A DNA stretch of 64,000 bases. Origin: Nonlabens sp. GTDB taxonomy: Bacteria > Bacteroidota > Bacteroidia > Flavobacteriales > Flavobacteriaceae. How positions within the stretch are numbered: position 1 is the first letter of the stretch; the number at the start of each line of letters is the position of its first letter. The position numbers and the translations under genes are program-made. The notes beneath the pieces were generated by a model that was given only the letters and a program-made list of their open reading frames with translations, was not told the origin of the DNA and ran no database searches. The stretch is from positions 306,513 to 370,512 of the forward strand of contig JAHDIQ010000001.1 in NCBI GenBank assembly GCA_020630715.1, in the 5' to 3' direction. This document shows, piece after piece, positions 18,080 through 26,750 of this stretch.

Positions 18080-19411
18080 ATGAAAAGAATCGTATTGAGT
18101 CTTGCCGCAGCTTTAATTGCTGTTTCAGGATTTTCTCAAAAGGTAGAATTCATCGAATATGACCTACCTAATGGACTGCACGTTATCCTACATCAAGAAA
18201 ACAGTGCTCCAGTAGTTACTGCTGGTGTGATGTATCAAGTAGGTGCAAAAGATGAAATCGCTGGAAGAACCGGATTTGCCCACTTTTTTGAGCACTTACT
18301 ATTTGAAGGTACAGAGAATATTGAACGTGGTAAATGGTTTGATATCGTAAGTGCAAATGGTGGTCGTAACAACGCTAACACGTCACAGGATAGAACGTAC
18401 TACTATGAAACTTTTCCTTCAAACAACCTAGAACTAGCTTTATGGATGGAAAGTGAGCGTATGCTACATCCTAAAATTGAGCAAATAGGTGTAGATACTC
18501 AGAATGAGGTTGTAAAAGAAGAAAAACGCCAACGTATAGATAACGCACCTTACGGTAAAATTCTTTATAGAACTGGTATTGATAAGCACTTATTTAAAAC
18601 ACATCCTTATGGAAGATCTGTTATAGGATCTATGGATGATCTTAATGCTGCAAAACTAGAAGAGTTCATCGATTTTAAGGAGCAGTACTACAATCCTAAC
18701 AATGCAACATTAGTAGTTGCTGGTGATATCAATATTGAGGAAACTAAGAAAATGATCGCAGATTACTTTGGCCCAATAGAAAACAAGGCGCCACGTAATG
18801 TACGTGAAACAATTGTTGAACAACCTATTACAGAAACAAGATATGCGACAGAGTATGACGCAAACATCCAGATTCCTGCGATGATCTATTCTTATATCAC
18901 GCCTAAATCTGTAGATCGTGATGCTTACGTATTAGACTACATCTCTACCTTATTAACTGGTGGTGCTAGTTCACGTATGTACAAGCGTATGGTTGAAGAT
19001 GAAAAAGTGGCATTACAAGTTCTTGCTTTTAATCAAGCTAACCAAGATTACGGTACCTACACAATGGGTGCTCTTATTAAAGGTGAACCGGACTTTGACA
19101 TGATTAAAGGAATCATGGATGAAGAAATTAAAAAGCTTCAAACAGAATTAATCTCTGAACGTGAATATGAAAAATTGAGAAATCAATTTGAAACTCGTTA
19201 CGTGAGTGCTAATTCTAGTGTAGAAGGAATTGCATCATCTCTAGCAACTTATAATATGCTTAAAGGTGGAACTAATCGTATTAATGAAGAGTTAGGAATC
19301 TATAAAGATATTACTAGAGAAGACATTAAAAGAGTTGCAAACAAATACTTAAATGCTAACCAAAGATTAGAGCTTACTTACCTAGCAGGTGAAGCTCCAG
19401 CAGCAGAATAA
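18080..19411 (+). CDS. M16-family zinc peptidase (active subunit)
   Basis: A 443-residue secreted peptidase with a signal peptide (MKRIVLSLAAALIAVSGFSQ). The inverted zinc motif HFFEH lies near residues 68-72, with the third ligand glutamate in EVVKEEKRQR further on. It has the two-domain clamshell length of bacterial M16 subunits. The next gene, 20 bases downstream, is a homologue without the zinc motif, so the two probably form a heterodimer in the periplasm, as in other active/inactive M16 pairs. Expected substrates are unfolded peptides. Confidence 0.93.
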   Translation: MKRIVLSLAAALIAVSGFSQKVEFIEYDLPNGLHVILHQENSAPVVTAGVMYQVGAKDEIAGRTGFAHFFEHLLFEGTENIERGKWFDIVSANGGRNNANTSQDRTYYYETFPSNNLELALWMESERMLHPKIEQIGVDTQNEVVKEEKRQRIDNAPYGKILYRTGIDKHLFKTHPYGRSVIGSMDDLNAAKLEEFIDFKEQYYNPNNATLVVAGDINIEETKKMIADYFGPIENKAPRNVRETIVEQPITETRYATEYDANIQIPAMIYSYITPKSVDRDAYVLDYISTLLTGGASSRMYKRMVEDEKVALQVLAFNQANQDYGTYTMGALIKGEPDFDMIKGIMDEEIKKLQTELISEREYEKLRNQFETRYVSANSSVEGIASSLATYNMLKGGTNRINEELGIYKDITREDIKRVANKYLNANQRLELTYLAGEAPAAE

Positions 19412-19431
19412 GAAATCATATAATCACGATC

Positions 19432-21498
19432 ATGAAAAAACAAATTATAGTTATGATGGCTTTATTCCTAACAGGAATTACAGCTATTGCACAAATAGAT
19501 AGATCACAAATCCCTACTTCTGGTCCAGAACCCGAAATCCCACTAGTAGAACCAGAACGTTTTAGTTTTAAAAATGGAATGGAAGTACTAGTAGTAGAGG
19601 ATGATAAATTTCCTACCGTAAGTTTTAGCTTACGATTAGATAATCCACCAGTATATGAAGGTGAAAAAGCAGGTGTTGCTTCACTAGCTAGTGCGTTACT
19701 AGGTAAAGGAACTCAAAAGACTTCTAAAGAAGCATTTGCAGAAGAAATCGACTTCCTAGGGGCAAGTGTGAGCATGTCACCTAATGGCGGATTTGCCTAT
19801 GGATTAAAACGATACAAAGAACGTATCGTTGAATTAATGGCAGAGGCTGCTTTCATGCCTAAATTCACTCAAGAAGAATTAGACTTTGAAAAAGAGCAAC
19901 TTATTGAAGGGATTAAATCTGGCGCAAATAGTGCCGCTGCAATTGCTGGAACCGTACGCAACGCACTAGCTTATGGAACAAATCATCCTAACGGTGAATT
20001 TGCTACAGAAGAAAGTATCAACGCTGTTACTTTAGAAGATGTTCAAAAATATTATGAAGATCAATTCAAACCAGAGAATGCATACATGGTAGTAAGTGGA
20101 GATATAACTGCAAAAGAAGCAAAAAAACTACTGAAAAAGTATTTCAAAAAATGGGAAAAAGGTAGTGCACCAACTTATAATTATCCTGAAATTAGTGACG
20201 TACCTGCAACAGAGATCAACTTTGTAAACGTTCCTAATGCAGTTCAAACAGAGCTGGCAATCATGAATCTTTCTGATCTTAAAATGGGTGATGAGGATTA
20301 TTTCCCAGCTTTAGTAGCAAACTATATTTATGGTGGTGCTTTCGGTTCTTATTTAAACATGAACCTAAGAGAAGCAAATGGATATACATATGGTGCAAGA
20401 TCTAGTCTAGGTGCAGGAAATAAATTGAAATCTACTTTTAGAGCTACTACTAAGGTACGTAACGAAGTTACCGATAGTGCTATTGTAGAAACACTTAAAG
20501 AATTAGAGCGTATCAGAACTACCTATGTAGATGATGAAATGTTATCTAATGCAAAAGCAAAATTCCTAGGAAACTTCATCATGTCTTCTGAGAATACGCA
20601 AACAATGGCAAATAGAATGATCACCATCGCTACACGTAATCTACCACAAGATTTTTATAGCAATTACATCGCAAATATCAATGCAGTTACTAAAGAAGAT
20701 GTGAAGCGCATTGCAAATAAATACATGAAGCTAGATAACTTAAGAATCGTAGTGGTAGGAAAAGCTAGTGATATTCTTGAGCCTATTGAAAACATGGAAT
20801 TTAACGGACAAAAATTTCCTATTAAATTCTATGATAAATATGCTAAACCTACAGAGCGTCCATCTACTATTGCCATTCCTGCAGGAACTACGGTAGCAAC
20901 TGTACTTAATAAGTATGTTGAAGCTATAGGTGGTAAAAGTGCCGTGGAAAGTATCAATACCATAAGCTATGACGCTGTCTTATCTACTCCTATGGGAGAT
21001 GTTATTCTTACAGAAAAAAGAGCTAAGGATAACAAATGGCGCATGACGATTAGCATGGCTGGTAACGCAATGAGCGATCAGATTTATGCTGATGGAAAAG
21101 GTAAAATCGTTGCTCAAGGTCGTACCATCGTTCCAGAAGGTGAAATGGCAGATGCACTAGCAAATGAAGCGAGGTTCATCCCAGAATTAAATGCCGTTTC
21201 TAATGCAGAGTTAGTAGGTGCAGAAGAAATGGGTGATACAACTGTTTATGTCGTAAAATGGTCTGACAATTTAAAAACCTATTATGATATGGAGACTGGA
21301 TTGATGGTTGCAAAAGCAACTACCATGAAACAAGGTGAACAAGAAGTAGAGCAAGTATTGCGCTATTCAAATTACCAAGCTTCTAACGGTGTGAAATTCC
21401 CTATGACTCTTACTCAAACTATGATGGGAAGAGAAATGGATTTCAATGTAAAAGAAGTAAAAGTTAACAGTGAAGTAACAGACGCAGATTTCCAGTAA
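19432..21498 (+). CDS. M16-family non-catalytic subunit with extra C-terminal domain
   Basis: A 688-residue protein with a signal peptide (about residues 1-20). Residues about 40-460 match the M16 fold, but the HxxEH site is absent, as expected for the non-catalytic partner. About 200 residues (from about 485) form an added beta-rich domain resembling outer-membrane lipoprotein-sorting (LolA-like) folds, judged only by pattern. It is co-transcribed with the preceding active subunit. The extra domain is unusual in length compared with plain M16B subunits. Confidence 0.88.
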   Translation: MKKQIIVMMALFLTGITAIAQIDRSQIPTSGPEPEIPLVEPERFSFKNGMEVLVVEDDKFPTVSFSLRLDNPPVYEGEKAGVASLASALLGKGTQKTSKEAFAEEIDFLGASVSMSPNGGFAYGLKRYKERIVELMAEAAFMPKFTQEELDFEKEQLIEGIKSGANSAAAIAGTVRNALAYGTNHPNGEFATEESINAVTLEDVQKYYEDQFKPENAYMVVSGDITAKEAKKLLKKYFKKWEKGSAPTYNYPEISDVPATEINFVNVPNAVQTELAIMNLSDLKMGDEDYFPALVANYIYGGAFGSYLNMNLREANGYTYGARSSLGAGNKLKSTFRATTKVRNEVTDSAIVETLKELERIRTTYVDDEMLSNAKAKFLGNFIMSSENTQTMANRMITIATRNLPQDFYSNYIANINAVTKEDVKRIANKYMKLDNLRIVVVGKASDILEPIENMEFNGQKFPIKFYDKYAKPTERPSTIAIPAGTTVATVLNKYVEAIGGKSAVESINTISYDAVLSTPMGDVILTEKRAKDNKWRMTISMAGNAMSDQIYADGKGKIVAQGRTIVPEGEMADALANEARFIPELNAVSNAELVGAEEMGDTTVYVVKWSDNLKTYYDMETGLMVAKATTMKQGEQEVEQVLRYSNYQASNGVKFPMTLTQTMMGREMDFNVKEVKVNSEVTDADFQ

Positions 21499-21520
21499 GA
21501 TCTATTAAGAATCCTTCATT

Positions 21521-21563
21521 TCGCTTTCGCGCGATGCACTGAGCTTGCCGAAGTGAAAGCGTA
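21521..21563. repeat. Interrupted copy of the dispersed palindrome
   Basis: TCGCTTTCGCG and GTGAAAGCG arms, normally adjacent, are separated by an insert containing CACTGAGCTTGCCGAAGTG (21537-21555), itself ending in CACT/AGTG inverted ends. This is a different dispersed repeat type inside, or recombined with, the GCTTTCGCGAAAGC palindrome. Confidence 0.7.
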
Positions 21564-21594
21564 AACGATTCATTATTATTATCAAAACCAGTAT

Positions 21595-22503
21595 CTATTC
21601 AGATGCTGGTTTTTTCTTTTCACGAGTTACTAAAATCACTGCTAGTATAATTACTCCAGTAGCTATAGCTTGCCATATATTAAAAGACTCACCATCTAAA
21701 ATTCCCCATGTCAATCCTATGACTGGCATTAAATAAGTTACAGAACTTGCAAATACCGGCGAAGTCATTTGAACTAATTTATTGAACATAATCTTTGCCG
21801 CTACAGTACCAAAAACACACAGCACCATAATATATCCTAAGCTTTCTAATACTGGCTCACTAGTAAACTCTAGTGAAGAACCATCTGCAGAGAAGAAAAC
21901 AATCACAGCCAGCGGAATTATGAAAACAAAATTTCCCGTAGCAATTGCAAGAGGTCTTACATTTTGTAAATAGCGCTTAATAATATTGACATTACTAGCA
22001 TAACAGGTACATGCGATTAATACTAAGCCAGCAAATAAATAATTTTGATCAGGATTGTTATCCATTCCCGCAAGAACTAGTCCTATCGCACCAGCAAGAC
22101 CTATGATCACTCCTATTAGTTGATTACGTGTAAAAGCAATACCAAAGACAATCGCGCCTAGAATTAAGGTTATTAATGGAACCGTAGAATTTAGAATCGC
22201 ACTTACTGCACTATCGATTTCTGTCTGAGCATAAGCAAATAAAAATGCAGGAAAAAAGGTTCCTAAAAGTCCAGAAATAAACAGCCATTTCCAGTCACTA
22301 CGTTTTGTAGCTTTAAAACTTTTCCAGCCTATGGCAACTAAAATAATTCCAGATAAGATCGTTCTTATGGCTCCTAATTGTAATGGCTGTAATATTAGCA
22401 CGCCATCTTCCTGTCCTAGTGCTTTTTTTATCAATATAAAACTAGAACCCCATATCAAACTTAGAATAATGAGGTAAACGTATTTAAGCTGGTTGTCTTG
22501 CAT
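21595..22503 (-). CDS. EamA-family (DMT) transporter
   Basis: A 302-residue protein with ten predicted membrane helices arranged as two EamA repeats (about 7-140 and 155-295). An early LIWGSSFILIKKAL segment and YLMPVIGLTWGILDGE in the second repeat are typical of drug/metabolite exporters. The substrate cannot be read from the sequence. The start follows a GACATTTG box by four bases, one mismatch from the TAnnTTTG-N4-ATG arrangement seen elsewhere in the window. The gene appears monocistronic. Confidence 0.88.
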   Translation of the reverse strand: MQDNQLKYVYLIILSLIWGSSFILIKKALGQEDGVLILQPLQLGAIRTILSGIILVAIGWKSFKATKRSDWKWLFISGLLGTFFPAFLFAYAQTEIDSAVSAILNSTVPLITLILGAIVFGIAFTRNQLIGVIIGLAGAIGLVLAGMDNNPDQNYLFAGLVLIACTCYASNVNIIKRYLQNVRPLAIATGNFVFIIPLAVIVFFSADGSSLEFTSEPVLESLGYIMVLCVFGTVAAKIMFNKLVQMTSPVFASSVTYLMPVIGLTWGILDGESFNIWQAIATGVIILAVILVTREKKKPASE

Positions 22504-22567
22504 GCTGCAAATGTCAGCTATTTATAAGGTTGTAGTAAGTTATAGAAAGGTTAATCAATGAAAGTGA

Positions 22568-23134
22568 TTACTTCCAATTCATGGATTCCATCATCTGTCT
22601 CATATCTAACTTAATGTAATTAACTGCTGGATATAAGCTATCATAATTAGGTTTGCGGTCAAAATAAAGCGAAGCCGTCACAAAATTCTTCACACTATCT
22701 GTTGCATAAAATTGAACATTTGACGCGGCGTCACCTTCTATGCTGTAAAACATCCCGTAAACACCTTTATCAGGATTAAGATAGATTTTATCGTCTATCA
22801 CATCTGCCATACGGTTATGAGCTATGGACAGCTTCTGACCATCTATGAGTAATTCATTAATGTTATTACGTACCGGTGCATAATCTACGTAAACGGTTGC
22901 ATCCATTTGAGGATATTCAATCTTCATACTGCAATCACTCTTTGATAATACTCTAGCATAAGAATTCACTTCAAAATCAAAAGGGCAATTATTAGATTCG
23001 ATTACCTTATATGTAGATTCTGGATATTGTAATGCCATCATTGCCGCCGGCTTAGGACGCAATTCATCATCACCACAAGAGGCTGTAATTAGTATAATTA
23101 CAATAAATAAATAAGATCTTAGGGTAGTGTACAT
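22568..23134 (-). CDS. gldD: Gliding motility lipoprotein GldD
   Basis: A 188-residue lipoprotein (lipobox ITASC, cysteine near residue 20) with the family landmarks RPKPAAMMALQYPE, CPFDFEVNSYA and YVDYAPV. In Flavobacterium johnsoniae GldD is required for gliding and for the type IX secretion machinery. The start overlaps gldE by 16 bases, so the two are co-translated. The order ssb-gldE-gldD beside mutY matches other flavobacteria. The length is normal. Confidence 0.93.
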   Translation of the reverse strand: MYTTLRSYLFIVIILITASCGDDELRPKPAAMMALQYPESTYKVIESNNCPFDFEVNSYARVLSKSDCSMKIEYPQMDATVYVDYAPVRNNINELLIDGQKLSIAHNRMADVIDDKIYLNPDKGVYGMFYSIEGDAASNVQFYATDSVKNFVTASLYFDRKPNYDSLYPAVNYIKLDMRQMMESMNWK

Positions 23135-24426
23135 TTAACTTGTTTAATACGTTTTTTATCCATGGACTCTACCAGAAACGTAAAACCATAGAAAGTTATT
23201 TTATCTAATTTTCTAGGGAAAGCACCTGTTTGCTCTAATAAAAAACCAGCAATAGTTTCTGATTCACCTTTGTGACTGTCATAAAGTTCTAGTTGTTCAT
23301 CGTCTAAATTAATAATACGGTAAAAATCTTTAAGAGGCGTTTTTCCTTCAAATACATAATTCTGATTATCTAGTTTTGAATAGACCAAGTTTTCATCGTC
23401 AAATTCATCACTAATATCACCTACTATTTCTTCAATAATATCTTCTAAAGTAATTAGACCACTGGTACCACCATATTCATCTACCACAATAGCGAGGTGT
23501 TTTTTCTGCTCTTGAAATTCTGCAAGTAAATCATCTAACTTCTTATTCTCTGGAACAAAGTACGCCTCGCGCAGTAGTTTAGTCCATTCATAGTTCTTGC
23601 GATCTAGATACGGTAATAGATCCTTGACATATAAAACACCGGTAATTTGATCTATACTTTCTTTAAAAACGGGTATTCTAGAGTAACCATGATCTATAAC
23701 TAGCGGTATGATCTCTTTAAATTCTAGCGATTCATCCAGTGCAAAAACATCTGTACGATTGCGCATCACATTTTTAGTATCTGTTTTTCCAAAGCTTACA
23801 ATTCCTTGTAATAACTGCTGTTCTTCATCTGTGGTGTCTTCATGATCTGTAAGCTCTAGTGCTTGTGATAAGTGTGAAACGGTAAGACCTGTTTTTTTAC
23901 TACCTAAAGTATCTTGTATTTTAATCGTTACATACCGCATAGGTAAACTTAAAAAGCTGAAAACTTTATCTAGAATATTTAATGGTACCGCCATAAAATT
24001 TGCAAACGCAACTGCATTACGATTTGCATAAACTTTTGGGAATATCTCACCAAACAATAAAATCAAAAACGTAACAACGACTACTTCTAGAAAAAACTTC
24101 AGCTCTACGGTTTCAATATGACTAAACCATGAGTCTGCAAGGACAGTAAATATTAATACCGTAGAAATATTAATCGCATTATTAGCAATTAATATTGTGG
24201 CTAGTAATTTTTTAGGTCGGTCTAGTAATTTTGCAACGATATGTTGTCTAGGAAACGCCTCATTTTCTTCTTCCAGATCTAGAGAATCCAGAGAGAAAAA
24301 AGCAACTTCTGCACCGCTTACTAATGCACTACCCATAAGTAATGCTATGAAAATACCTAGATATAACAACTGGTTTGAACCAGATAAGAGTATTAAATGT
24401 GATAAAAGCGCGGGATCAGGATCCAT
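23119..24426 (-). CDS. gldE: Gliding motility protein GldE (CNNM/CBS transporter-like)
   Basis: A 435-residue membrane protein. An N-terminal DUF21/CNNM region with about four helices (residues 15-170) contains [13 protein letters not shown] pair follows (about 205-320), and then a CorC/HlyC-type C-terminal domain (about 340-430). Homologues transport or sense divalent cations, and GldE assists GldD in gliding. It lies 10 bases after ssb and overlaps gldD. The DEYGG(T)SGLITLEDI(I)EEI segment in the second CBS domain is intact. Confidence 0.92.
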   Translation of the reverse strand: MDPDPALLSHLILLSGSNQLLYLGIFIALLMGSALVSGAEVAFFSLDSLDLEEENEAFPRQHIVAKLLDRPKKLLATILIANNAINISTVLIFTVLADSWFSHIETVELKFFLEVVVVTFLILLFGEIFPKVYANRNAVAFANFMAVPLNILDKVFSFLSLPMRYVTIKIQDTLGSKKTGLTVSHLSQALELTDHEDTTDEEQQLLQGIVSFGKTDTKNVMRNRTDVFALDESLEFKEIIPLVIDHGYSRIPVFKESIDQITGVLYVKDLLPYLDRKNYEWTKLLREAYFVPENKKLDDLLAEFQEQKKHLAIVVDEYGGTSGLITLEDIIEEIVGDISDEFDDENLVYSKLDNQNYVFEGKTPLKDFYRIINLDDEQLELYDSHKGESETIAGFLLEQTGAFPRKLDKITFYGFTFLVESMDKKRIKQVKCTLP

Positions 24427-24436
24427 TTAGTATAAA

Positions 24437-24907
24437 TTAAAATGGTAAATCGTCATCATCTGTGGCAGTAGGTTGTGCCTGTGGAGAAGATGGCGCTGGC
24501 TGGCTAGATGGTGGTGCTGATTGCGACTGTTGCGGTTGTGCTGGACGTTGTGCCGGCGCACTAGCTTCACCTTTAGGCGTTAAAAAGGTAAATTCCTGCA
24601 CCTGAATCTCTGTCGTATAGCGTTGTTGTCCATCATCACCAGTCCATTGACGGTTTTTAATGCGTCCTTCTATATATACTTTGTCACCTTTTTTTAGGTA
24701 TTTCTCGCAAACCTCTGCCGCTTTATTACGCACCACACAGTTGTGCCATTCTGTATTGGAAACGCGTTCTCCAGTAGATCTATTCACATATTCCTCATTA
24801 GTCGCTAGTGGGAAACGCCCTATGCAATTTCCACCTTCAAAATACTTCATCTTCACCTCATCACCGGTGTGTCCTATTAGAATAACTTTATTTACTGTTC
24901 CTGCCAT
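24437..24907 (-). CDS. ssb: Single-stranded DNA-binding protein
   Basis: A 156-residue SSB: an OB-fold of about 110 residues (MAGTVNKVILIGHTGD to VQEFTFLTPK), a Pro/Gln/Ser-rich linker, and the acidic tail DDDDLPF that recruits repair and replication partners. It is first in the ssb-gldE-gldD transcript, preceded by a TATCTTTG box. mutY ends 34 bases upstream on the same strand. The linker composition is typical of flavobacteria. Confidence 0.97.
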   Translation of the reverse strand: MAGTVNKVILIGHTGDEVKMKYFEGGNCIGRFPLATNEEYVNRSTGERVSNTEWHNCVVRNKAAEVCEKYLKKGDKVYIEGRIKNRQWTGDDGQQRYTTEIQVQEFTFLTPKGEASAPAQRPAQPQQSQSAPPSSQPAPSSPQAQPTATDDDDLPF

Positions 24908-24926
24908 GGTTAAAAATTTAAGCTGT

Positions 24927-24934
24927 CAAAGATA
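24927..24934 (-). promoter_or_regulatory. -7 box TATCTTTG before ssb
   Basis: Minus-strand TATCTTTG matches TAnnTTTG 19 bases upstream of the ssb ATG. No well-spaced TTG is seen. Confidence 0.5.
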
Positions 24935-24941
24935 ATTATTC

Positions 24942-26012
24942 CTAAAGATATGAATTCCAGTAAGAACTCATAAATCGGTGAATTAAAATAGGTAATGGTT
25001 TTTGAAAAGCATCCTGAATAGAAATAGCTTCTTCTACGTGGTAATCTAACTGTAATACCCAGAAATACGCATGAATTTTGCGGTGTGAAAGTTTATGAAT
25101 AATCGGTTCAGGATTATAGATGGTGATGGGTAATGATGTGGTGGTGATTCCGCTTTCGCGAAAGCGTAATTCCATCAATTCTCTCATTCCATCCAGCTGT
25201 AGTAACTCATCTAACAATATAGGACCGTTACTTTCTAGATAGGGAAATTCAAATAATCCAGCCCATATTCCTGATTGTGGTCTTTGTTGCATCACGGTTT
25301 TATGATCTGGAGTATCTAATACAATGTAATGGTGAAACAGGTTTTTAACTTTCGTCTTTTTACTCTTTACTGGCAATTCATCTATTCTAGAATCGTTAAA
25401 AGCAACGCAATCTGTCTGAAATGGACATATATTACAATTAGGATTTTTAGGCACACATTGTAAAGCGCCTAATTCCATGATGGCCTGATTATGTGTTGCT
25501 GCATTTTTAGGATCCAGCAATTGATTTGCTAGTTTCTTAAATTCTTTTATTCCAGCAGACTCGTTAATAGGAGTTGCAATTCCATAAATACGTGATAGCA
25601 CTCTGTAGACATTTCCATCTACCACGGCTACAGCTTCATTAAAAGCAAAACTAGCAATCGCCGCTGCGGTGTATTCGCCTACTCCTTTTAACTCTAGTAA
25701 ATCTTTAAAATTATCTGGGAATTCACCTGATGCTACTACTTGCTGTGCGGCTTTATGAAGATTACGTGCTCTGGAATAATAGCCTAATCCTTGCCATAAT
25801 TTAAGAACGTCCTCTTGTGGTGCTAGTGCAAGATCCTTCACGGTAGGAAACGCTTCTACAAACCGTTCATAGTAAGGTAAACCTTGCTGTACTCTAGTTT
25901 GTTGTAGGATCACTTCACTTAACCATATATAATAAGGATCTGTAGTTTCTCGCCATGGCAATTCTCTTTTGTGAATATGATACCAATTTAATAGCTTATT
26001 AGAAAAACTCAT
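24942..26012 (-). CDS. mutY: A/G-specific adenine glycosylase
   Basis: A 356-residue MutY that removes adenine mispaired with 8-oxoguanine. It shows the catalytic glutamate in SEVILQQTRV, the helix-hairpin-helix LKGVGEYTAAAIASFAF followed by the VVDGNVYRVLSR aspartate, and the 4Fe-4S cysteines in CVPKNPNCNICPFQTDC (about residues 191-207). A NUDIX-like C-terminal domain follows. The palindrome at 25152-25165 inserts FRES into that C-terminal domain. It diverges from the HU gene. Confidence 0.97.
   Translation of the reverse strand: MSFSNKLLNWYHIHKRELPWRETTDPYYIWLSEVILQQTRVQQGLPYYERFVEAFPTVKDLALAPQEDVLKLWQGLGYYSRARNLHKAAQQVVASGEFPDNFKDLLELKGVGEYTAAAIASFAFNEAVAVVDGNVYRVLSRIYGIATPINESAGIKEFKKLANQLLDPKNAATHNQAIMELGALQCVPKNPNCNICPFQTDCVAFNDSRIDELPVKSKKTKVKNLFHHYIVLDTPDHKTVMQQRPQSGIWAGLFEFPYLESNGPILLDELLQLDGMRELMELRFRESGITTTSLPITIYNPEPIIHKLSHRKIHAYFWVLQLDYHVEEAISIQDAFQKPLPILIHRFMSSYWNSYL
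25152..25165. repeat. Dispersed palindrome GCTTTCGCGAAAGC (copy 7)
   Basis: Perfect copy in mutY, read as FRES, with flanks ATTCC and GTAAT. Confidence 0.95.
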
Positions 26013-26092
26013 AGACGCAATTTAAAGCAGGACGCAAGATATATCTTCTTAAAATTTAATCAATTAGAGATTCCATATTACTTTTATTACTG

Positions 26093-26100
26093 TATATTTG
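26093..26100 (+). promoter_or_regulatory. -7 box TATATTTG of the HU gene
   Basis: TATATTTG followed by GC matches TAnnTTTG 43 bases before the HU ATG. The -33 position has TTC instead of TTG at the expected 19-base spacing. Confidence 0.65.
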
Positions 26101-26143
26101 CGCCCTGTTTAATAAAATGCTAAGAATTAAATAATTATAAGAA

Positions 26144-26434
26144 ATGACTAAAGCGGATATCGTATCTAAAATTTCAGATAAATTAGGAATGGAAAAGACT
26201 GATGTACAGGCAGCTGTAGAGTCTTTTATGAATGAAGTGAAAGGATCTTTAGAAACTGGTGAGAATGTTTATTTACGTGGTTTCGGTAGTTTTATCGTTA
26301 AAACTAGAGCCGAAAAAACGGGACGTAACATTTCAAAGAACACCACAATTAAAATACCTGCGCACAACATACCTGCATTTAAACCTGCAAAAGTATTTGT
26401 TGAAAGCGTAAAAGAAAACGTAAAAGTAAAGTAA
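26144..26434 (+). CDS. HU-family DNA-binding protein
   Basis: A 96-residue histone-like protein with the HU core: MTKADIVSKISDKLG, LRGFGSFIVKTRAEKTGRN at the beta-arm base, and IPAHNIPAFKPAKVF. It bends and packages DNA as a dimer. It is followed 12 bases later by the 29-residue basic protein gene and then by RNase G, an arrangement I recognise from other flavobacteria. The basic tail VKENVKVK is slightly longer than in E. coli HU. Confidence 0.95.
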   Translation: MTKADIVSKISDKLGMEKTDVQAAVESFMNEVKGSLETGENVYLRGFGSFIVKTRAEKTGRNISKNTTIKIPAHNIPAFKPAKVFVESVKENVKVK

Positions 26435-26446
26435 AATATAAGAGAT

Positions 26447-26536
26447 ATGCCAAGCGGTAAAAAAAGAAAAAGACATAAGGTAGCAACGCACAAACGTAAA
26501 AAACGTCGTCGTGCTAATCGTCACAAGAAGAAGTAG
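26447..26536 (+). CDS. 29-residue highly basic, ribosomal-type small protein
   Basis: ATG at 26447 opens a short frame of 29 codons (MPSGKKRKRHKV..., ending NRHKKK, stop TAG at 26534). About two thirds of the residues are Lys, Arg or His. The pattern resembles the small Bacteroidetes proteins related to AURKAIP1/mS38 (bS22-type), which sit on the small ribosomal subunit; that link is from memory. It lies 12 bases after HU, with an A-rich leader, and is followed by a hairpin. Its codons are too regular for chance. Confidence 0.8.
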   Translation: MPSGKKRKRHKVATHKRKKRRRANRHKKK

Positions 26537-26570
26537 TAAATAGCTGCTTTTTCTGTTTATAAATAGAAAA

Positions 26571-26603
26571 AATAGCATAGCACTAAGTGTCTATGCTATT
26601 TGC
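26571..26603 (+). terminator. Hairpin terminator after HU and the 29-residue gene
   Basis: Stem AATAGCATAG/CTATGCTATT, extended by CAC/GTG in the loop. The trailing U-run is weak, so termination may be partial. Confidence 0.6.
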
Positions 26604-26635
26604 TATTTATAACAATCCCTAAGTTCTTTGACATC

Positions 26636-26734
26636 GAGCGATTCTTACTGGAATCACTCTACGAGTTAATGGATATGCGTATCCTTAACTATATAATGTA
26701 CAACCTATCTATAGCGATAAACAGACTATAGATA
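26636..26734 (+). promoter_or_regulatory. Three-hairpin leader of RNase G
   Basis: Three consecutive inverted repeats: GAGCGATTC/GAATCACTC (26636-26659, one mismatch), GTTAATGGATA/TATCCTTAAC (26665-26689, one bulge, TGCG loop) and TATCTATAG/CTATAGATA (26706-26734, perfect). They fill the 5' side of the rng message. RNase E of enterobacteria is known to autoregulate through its 5' leader hairpin; a similar role here is inference. Confidence 0.5.
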
Positions 26735-26750
26735 ATAACTAATTGGAATC

